Of a stretch of DNA of 64,000 nucleotides, positions 56,733 to 64,000 are shown piece by piece (positions within the stretch are counted from its first letter, which is position 1; each line of letters opens with the position of its first letter). The notes beneath the pieces are model-generated. The model worked only from the letters and a program-made list of their open reading frames with translations, had not been told where the DNA came from and made no database searches. A program made the translations under genes and the position numbers. Source of the stretch: Chrysogorgia sp. JL179-B06 (lineage: Eukaryota; Cnidaria; Anthozoa; Scleralcyonacea; Chrysogorgiidae); NCBI GenBank assembly GCA_035772405.1, contig JAYKKM010000034.1:1193501-1257500 (forward strand). Direction: 5' to 3'.

Positions 56733-57010
56733 ATGATTGATCTGAAGATCTCTCATCTGTGTCTATCTCATCTTGGAGAGAATCTTTGCAATGGTTTGCA
56801 GGTTTACAGGTCTCGGTAAACTTTTCCAACAGCGATTCATTGGCAATAAAACGAAAGTCCGAACTCGCTTCATATTCGCTTGCATGCCTTGCCCCCAAAT
56901 CAGTAGCCCAAGTGAACGCCTGAGCAGGCGTCTTGTTTATATATAGTTTCTCAGTATATAGTCCCTCTAACTCACGATATTTATCGCGTTGCGTACAAAT
57001 AATATCTTGA
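56733..57010 (-). pseudogene. Coding-like fragment of unknown protein
   Basis: An open minus-strand frame without ATG encodes ~92 residues: INKTPAQAFTWATDLGARHA, EYEASSDFRFIANESLLEKF, ending DERSSDQS and TGA. Composition looks coding. It could be a 3' exon or a relic of a Polinton gene. Family not recognised. Confidence 0.4.
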
Positions 57011-57130
57011 TCGTAATTCGATTAAATTATCATTCGTTCTTCTTCATGAGGTTCATCACATTTTTTCTCACGTTTCTTATAAATTAAGAAACGTTTAAAA
57101 CAACTTTTTTAAGTGATGGATCGTTACATA

Positions 57131-57178
57131 TTTCTTGATCTTCTTCTTCTTCTTCTTCTTCTTCTTCTTCTTCTTCAC
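57131..57178. repeat. (CTT)n microsatellite
   Basis: About 15 CTT triplets; encodes poly-Glu or poly-Lys in minus-strand frames. Confidence 0.95.
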
Positions 57179-57346
57179 AAATAAACGGTCGTATTTCTTG
57201 TGTAGGAGGAATAGGATATAATGGTTATGGTGTAGGGGGTGTAGAGATAGCGGTGATGGTAAGGGTGAAGGAGCGATAGGGGATAATGTTGAGGCAATAG
57301 CGTTTGCTATTTCATTAACCATGTGTATTAAATTTGTTTCTTGAGG

Positions 57347-57864
57347 TTATTTTATTTCTTGAACGAAAATTGGAACCATTTCATCACACAGTCGAATTAA
57401 ATTCGAAGGAGAAGGAATTGGTATTTGACCAAAGAAATCAATGGGCATATCGAGTATATAATTATCAATTTCTTCTTGTGAAGGATGTTGTGGTGATATA
57501 TTTTCGTAGACAGTAGATGGAGGTGAAATATACTTCGCTTGCGGTGGAGGCGAATTATACTTTGCTTGCGGTGGAGACGGTATTGGTACCACTGTATGTA
57601 ATAGCGACTGTAGTTGTGGGATACCTTTACTTTTGTTATGTTTTACTTTCTTTCTTCTGATTTCTTGTACAATTTCTTTTTGACTGGGTATATCTAGTTC
57701 GTCATCTGAAATTTCATCCCCATTTTATCTATCGTTTTTTGATATTCTTGTTGCTGTAGACGTCGATTTTTTAACATCTTGGGATTATCTTTTCCCTTAG
57801 ATTTTATTCGAGCAATTGCTTTTCCACATTCAACTTTCTTATGGGTCTGCTTCACGCGCGCCAT
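57347..57864 (-). pseudogene. Protein with histone H3-tail-like N-terminus (frameshifted)
   Basis: From the ATG at 57864 the protein starts MARVKQTHKKVECGKA. Aligned with the H3 tail after Met removal, it keeps A1, R2, K4, Q5, T6, K9, G13, K14 and A15. A second Met two codons upstream (57870) is possible. A basic helix follows (KMLKNRRLQQQEYQKTIDKM); that frame stops at 57694. A shifted frame continues DDELDIPSQKEIVQEI through Pro-rich repeats (SPPPQAKYISPP) to 57347. It may mimic H3 to recruit or sequester chromatin factors (inference). It lies among Polinton-type debris. Confidence 0.6.
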
Positions 57865-57894
57865 ACTCATCTTGTGAATAAAAACTTTAGTTAA

Positions 57895-58160
57895 CACCCC
57901 AAATTTATAATCACATATAAAAAATAGGAGTGACCTGATTGGTTGCATGATAATATAGAGTAAATATCTCCCAGATTTATAATCACATATAAAAAATAGG
58001 AGTAACCTGATTGGTTAAATGATAATATAGAGTAAATATATTTTAAACTTTTGTTTAGTTACCCCCCAAATTTATAATCACATAACAAAAATAGGAGTAA
58101 CCTTATTGGTTGAATGATAATATAGAGTAAATATATTTAAAGCTTTTGTTTACTTAACTC
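57895..58160. repeat. Three irregular ~72-96-bp direct repeats upstream of the H3-like gene
   Basis: Units begin AAATTTATAATCACATA near 57901, 57972 and 58068. Each contains ATAGGAGTAACC, TGATTGGTT and ATAATATAGAGTAAATAT. Their position just upstream of the minus-strand H3-like gene suggests a promoter repeat, but this is inference. Confidence 0.65.
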
Positions 58161-58990
58161 TTTCCTTACGGCTGAAAAACATCAAAAATTGAACGACCAC
58201 GTTGTTCTATTGATATCTCTTGAAATAACCATAACTGTTGCGAAAGCTATGCATTTTCTGGAAGCCCAATAAACCAGATTTTACTTTTTCATTTAAATTT
58301 CCCGAACAAAACACATTATGTTAATATAAATTAGCATTAATTATCATAAATCAGGTTGAAAAATTTACATTTTCCAGAAAAGGCCATCTTGCACGCCCGC
58401 GTAACATCTTGAAAACTCAAAATGCCACCAATCGCAGAGTTGTTTATGAAATCAAATCAAACTTGGCGTGTGCGTGGATTTCATGTTCCTGGCGCTTGTC
58501 GAATTTCAATTTTTAATCTTGCGTTACCGTGTGCCGTGTTTTTCGATTGACGACTTTGCGGGTCTTCAATGACCCATTTTAACTGCGCCCGTAGGGAAAG
58601 AGTTAATATCCTTTCCATAAAAAAATAATTTAAAGCTTGCTAGGGTTTTCGTTTTTTAAAAATTGATCGGTACGTTGTTGGGAATAATGTTAGCAGTTAT
58701 AATTTTTCAGAACACTTAAAAATGGTAACGGTAATAAGGAAAATCCTCTGTTGTGTATAATGACTGATTTAGCGCAGTTTTTTTAACATGTTGAATTTCA
58801 AGTGATTAAATGTCATAAAATGGCTATGTTATCTAACGATCAACGAGCAAGAATAATAATATATAAGTTATTAGTTTATGGGATGAGGAATATAAGTATA
58901 TATATTCCTACACATCGACAGATTTTACAGACTTAATCGGGAAGTGTGTTCATGTGCAGATTGAAAGACCGGGACCACCCGCATAGCAAA
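58161..58990. other. No recognisable gene
   Basis: Mixed-composition DNA. A more GC-rich patch at 58370-58610 shows no ORF I can support. Confidence 0.4.
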
Positions 58991-58991
58991 C

Positions 58992-59234
58992 ATGAATCAA
59001 GCAGAATTTATTGATTTAATATCCCTGAAAGAACTATCTCATCAGCGAGTACTACATTTAATGGGATCAAGACCAATACCAAAACCCGCCGCCGATTCGA
59101 TACAGATGTATGACCTATTTTTTAAAGACGAACATAACAATTATTTTAAGACAACATTTGATTCAGGTCAAATCGATAAGATTGGTAAAACCGTATATCT
59201 TAACCATTTCATCTTAGAAGATGTAAAGACCTGA
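58992..59234 (+). CDS. Small 80-residue protein
   Basis: MNQAEFIDLISLKELSHQRVL... then LFFKDEHNNYFKTTFDS and TVYLNHFILEDVKT. Intact and looks coding (balanced composition in AT-rich DNA). Possibly an accessory gene of a Polinton-like element. Function unknown. Confidence 0.45.
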   Translation: MNQAEFIDLISLKELSHQRVLHLMGSRPIPKPAADSIQMYDLFFKDEHNNYFKTTFDSGQIDKIGKTVYLNHFILEDVKT

Positions 59235-59689
59235 GTTAAGCCCTTTGTATATATAGTCATCCTACTCTACTAAACATGAAAAGTCAAGTATCATCAAGAA
59301 GATCTCATTGGAAAGCACATCTACTTTGAAAACTCATGCACAATACGCTATACACATCCATAAGTTTTAACGCTAAATAAATGTACTTGATAGTTCTATT
59401 TGTATTTTTATTAAAACATCATCTGTTTGACATGTATTATGAATATAATTACGCTCTCTTAAACCTAGTTACCGATACTTATTCCCTAACAAAATTGTTA
59501 TCGAGGATATTAAAATATATACTAAAATGTTTCACTAAATTGTGAGAAAATATAAAATAGAGTATCAAAAAAGAATATAAAACATAAAATAGCTATAAAT
59601 ATGCTTAAATAAGTGTGAAAAACCTTAAAATCTAGAATGTAGACGTATTTAAACGCATCGCCCACCCACCTTGTAACTACGGGAGTATA

Positions 59690-60240
59690 ATTCACGGGGT
59701 CAACTAATCCCTCCAATATGGCCGCCTAATCCCACGAGTATTAATCAATCAACTGATTTGACACCATAGGTTCCCTTGTAACTACGCGCGTGTAATTCAC
59801 GGGTCAACTAATCCCTCCAATGTGGCCACCTAATCCCACGAGTATTAATAAATTAACTGATTTGACGTGTGATTTTAGAACAAAATTATGGATTCGTGTC
59901 TCTAATCCCGCAACACACAACCCATATGGTCAACTAATCCCAAGAGTATTAATAAATCAACTGATTTGACATCAAGGGGATGTGTTTAGAATTACAAATC
60001 ATCTTTTGAAACCATGGAGTGTATTTAGAACAAATCGCTAATTATGAAATCGCCTCTCTAATCCCGCAACACCGTTTCATTGTTCCTACATATTACAAAT
60101 CATCTGTTTTGACATGAACGCTTTAATGAACGATCTCTGATTGGGTAGCTACTGGGGGTCTTTGATTGAACAAGCTCTGATTGGTCAAACCATCCTAAAC
60201 CATTGTGATACTAACGCACCCGCAATTATAAAAAAAATAG
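59690..60240. repeat. Tandem copies of the dispersed repeat, inverse of 42600-42870
   Basis: Three partial units of ~180 bp with CTAATCCCACGAGTATTAAT, AATCAACTGATTTGACA and CTAATCCCGCAACAC. Together they mirror 42600-42870 including the outer GATTGGTCAAACCATCCTAA. This could be a terminal repeat of the AT-rich Polinton family. Confidence 0.65.
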
Positions 60241-60328
60241 GTGCATGAACAACGATTTCAATCTCAAACTCAAACTCTCAAGTACAAAAGAAGAAACACT
60301 GGCAAATACAAACGAAACACATAGAAGA

Positions 60329-60667
60329 TGGAACCTACCTCGAGCAATGCAGACAATGAAATGGAAACCAAACCGATACCCGACAACGACGACGAATTCG
60401 ATTTCGAAAAATCAAAGAAGAAGATGGAGCACAAATCCTAGAAAGAAAGGAGGAGAGCGAAGAAATTGGTGGTGGCACAAATGATGAAAGTGATCGGGTT
60501 TGGGTCTACAGAACCCAGACAACGACACCTATGGCTTTGACAAAGAAGAAATCCCCCAAGGAGGAGAAGGTGATGACGGCCCCCTAATCTGGGGATACGT
60601 AGACAGCAGGGATGAGGCGTTTATGTACTTTGAAAGCACACAACAACTAGTAAGAATGAAAAAATAA
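60329..60667 (+). pseudogene. Acidic protein remnant, several frameshifts
   Basis: MEPTSSNADNEMETKPIPDN is followed, in other frames, by EEDGAQILERKEESEEIGGG and EEIPQGGEGDDGPLIWGYVD, ending QLVRMKK. The pieces abut in order, so a decayed acidic protein of ~110 residues is likely. Function unknown. Confidence 0.4.
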
Positions 60668-62104
<1,437 letters not shown>

Positions 62105-62945
62105 TAATTTATGGTGAAGGAAAATTTCGAGTGTTGGAATACATACATTTTAAGACCAAACCGGGACCAGTTGCGAAAAATGCGACTTAGCGGCCTTCCG
62201 GCTGGAATTGAACCCGCGACCCTGCGATTGCTATTGCAGTGCTCTGACCACTGAGCTACGGAAGCCGTTGCCGAGAGCCTAGTCACGATTTCTGTATATA
62301 TGGTGGTAATGCCGGGATAAGATTCTGGGTATATTATAGGTAATATTTGGCATTTCACTCAATCAAACTACATGTTGAAAGGATTTATGGTGAAGGAAAA
62401 TTTCGAGTGTTGGAATACATACATTTTAAGACCAAACCAGGACCAGTTGCGAAAAATGCAACTTAGCGGCCTTCCGGCTGGAATTGAACCCGCGACCCTG
62501 CGATTGCTAGTGCAGTGCTCTGACCACTGAGCTACGGAAGCCGTTGCCGAGAGCCTAGTCACGAGTTCTGTATATATGGTGGTAATGCCGGGATAAGATT
62601 CTGGGTATATTATAGGTAATATTTGGCATTTCACTCGATCAAACTACATGTTGAAAGGATTTATGGTGAAGGAAAATTTCGAGTGTTGAAATACATACAT
62701 TTTAAGACCAAACCGGACCAGTTGCGAAAAATGCAACTTAGTGGCCTTCCGGCTGGAATTGAACCCGCGACCCTGCGATTGCTAGTGCAGTGCTCTGACC
62801 ACTGAGCTACGGAAGCCGTTGCCGAGAGCCTAGTCACGAGTTCTGTATATATGGTGGTAATGCCGGGATAAGATTCTGGGTATATTATAGAGCACTGCAC
62901 TAGCAATCGCAGGGTCGCGGGTTCAATTCCAGCTGGAAGGCCGCT
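62105..62945 (-). repeat. Tandem array of tRNA-derived SINE units (~275 bp)
   Basis: The A-box complement CTGAGCTACGG recurs at 62251, 62527 and 62802 (spacing 275-276). Each unit has a tRNA-like head (B-box complement GAATTGAACCCGCGACC) and a shared tail (GTTGAAAGGATTTATGGTG, AAATTTCGAGTGTTG). At ~62887 a head fragment appears in plus orientation (GAGCACTGCACTAGCAATCG), so the array ends in an inversion. Transcription by RNA polymerase III is implied by the boxes. Confidence 0.85.
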
Positions 62946-64000
62946 AACTCAGGTGTGTTAATGCCTGGGTCAAATATTTGCTCGAACCAGTGCTTTGTGC
63001 ACGCGGCCACGTCGTCAATTTTGCGACATAACAATAGGCATTCGCATAAAATGGCGCCTTTCAGGAGTGAGCGTTCACTGTTCAGAAGTACAGGGCCATA
63101 ATCCTGTAATCACAGTTATCCTGTGGTAATATGTTGTGTTCGTTTTATTAAGCAAGTTTTGTTCCTAGTTCCCGTTCCATTCGGAAAGTTGCATATGTAA
63201 GACTGCTGATATTTAAAGACGATCGTCAGTTCTCACGTGAAACAAAATAATATGCTGCTGCTGCGGAAGGTCTGCTAGCCGCGCCGGGCGCCTTAATCTC
63301 ATTTCAAGATAAACTTGCCAAATAAATGTCTTGGCTACTGTAATTAAAATCCAGTTCCCCTCAGTTAAGATCTCAGAAAAATATTTGAATTGTTATATCG
63401 CCACTTGCACGCCCATCCGAGCTTTATCAATACGCGTTGTTGTTGTCTCTTTATAGACTGACGGACCTTTATTAAACCTGCACGCTAAATTCTATTCTTG
63501 CGGAGAATTTATGTTTTACAGCCGCTTGTAACTTGTAACCGAAAATGTATACATGTGCATGGATGCGTATAAGACTAGAATCAATCCCAATCGATTCATT
63601 CGATGATTCATCGTCTGACCTTCGAATTTTTGCGCAAGACTCGAGTGGTAGGATATAATATTTCAAAACGCGTTATAAAGAGACGTGATATATACATAAT
63701 ATTGAATATCGAAATTAGCATTATACTGCACGTTCGAAGGGAAACGTGCAACTGGTTGCCTTCCTTATCACATATTTGTATTTACCAGTGAATTTTGTGT
63801 TTGCCGTGTCATTTTGGGGGCGGATTTTTGTCTTTGTTGACATGACAATTGTTCTACCGCTGTGACGAGTACCTCGGCTCAAGCGTCAAAAATGGCGCAT
63901 TTGGAAAATGTGTTTAGACTCTAAATTGTGAATTTCAATTGCTTCGCCGGGAAGGTTGTCGCAGTCTACCATTCACCGATTTCAAATATGTTGCTATACA
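62946..64000. other. No recognisable gene
   Basis: Moderate GC, no long ORF, no repeat noted. It may be intergenic host DNA or an unrecognised promoter region. Confidence 0.4.

Overview
This is a repeat-dense eukaryotic window, most likely from an invertebrate animal and plausibly a cnidarian. The evidence for a eukaryote is GT-AG introns, very long (AT)n tracts, tRNA-derived SINEs, a Penelope-like retroelement with a hammerhead ribozyme, retrozyme-like ribozyme repeats, and several Polinton/Maverick-type fragments. The taxon is an inference from this repertoire. No ordinary single-copy host gene can be identified with confidence.

Positions 1-10835 hold the right part of a compact, intron-less, virus-like DNA element with intact ORFs. 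It is visibly richer in GC than the rest of the window. Its genes encode a membrane-anchored protein cut by the window edge, a phage-tail-fibre-like protein, two tiny proteins starting MG (the first a good N-myristoylation candidate), a BRO-N/VRR-NUC/C2H2 fusion, thymidine kinase, an unknown Cys/His protein, three small membrane or coiled-coil proteins, a zinc-ribbon protein, and a 1234-residue family B DNA polymerase of the protein-primed class. Five phased CTGTGAG heptamers lie between divergent genes. The element ends in imperfect direct repeats and a ~160-bp near-palindrome that looks like its terminus.

Positions 10836-18900 contain decayed Polinton pieces on the minus strand (PolB, packaging ATPase, integrase), exons of an unknown gene with a frameshift, TTACACC-type palindromic repeats, an ~80-bp minisatellite that truncates the integrase, and a 59-bp minisatellite containing TTAGGGTTAG.

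Positions 18900-25900 are a mosaic of (AT)n tracts, SINE pieces, MITEs, and small repeats carrying hammerhead ribozyme motifs. One is a tandem dimer of a ~230-bp retrozyme-like unit, and two further hammerhead families are present. A decayed Penelope-like element (RT plus GIY-YIG) follows, with its own hammerhead at the 3' side.

Positions 26900-42600 hold a second, very AT-rich, decayed Polinton-like element: adenain-like protease, ATPase, PolB, a SET-domain ORF and unknown genes. Its PolB gene is split by a 5387-bp DNA transposon (30275-35661) with TIRs and an ATT target duplication. Removing the transposon and one ATT restores the PolB reading frame across the junction.

Positions 47025-56390 are a 9.4-kb TIR-bounded DNA transposon. 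It carries a spliced three-exon transposase-like gene (~1080 residues, DDE-like acidic motifs, BRCT and HMG-box domains) and a spliced Tudor/Agenet-like gene on the opposite strand. Positions 56700-61100 carry further Polinton-associated debris, including a protein whose N-terminus closely resembles the histone H3 tail. Positions 61979-62945 are an (AT)n tract plus a tandem tRNA-SINE array, and 62946-64000 shows nothing recognisable.
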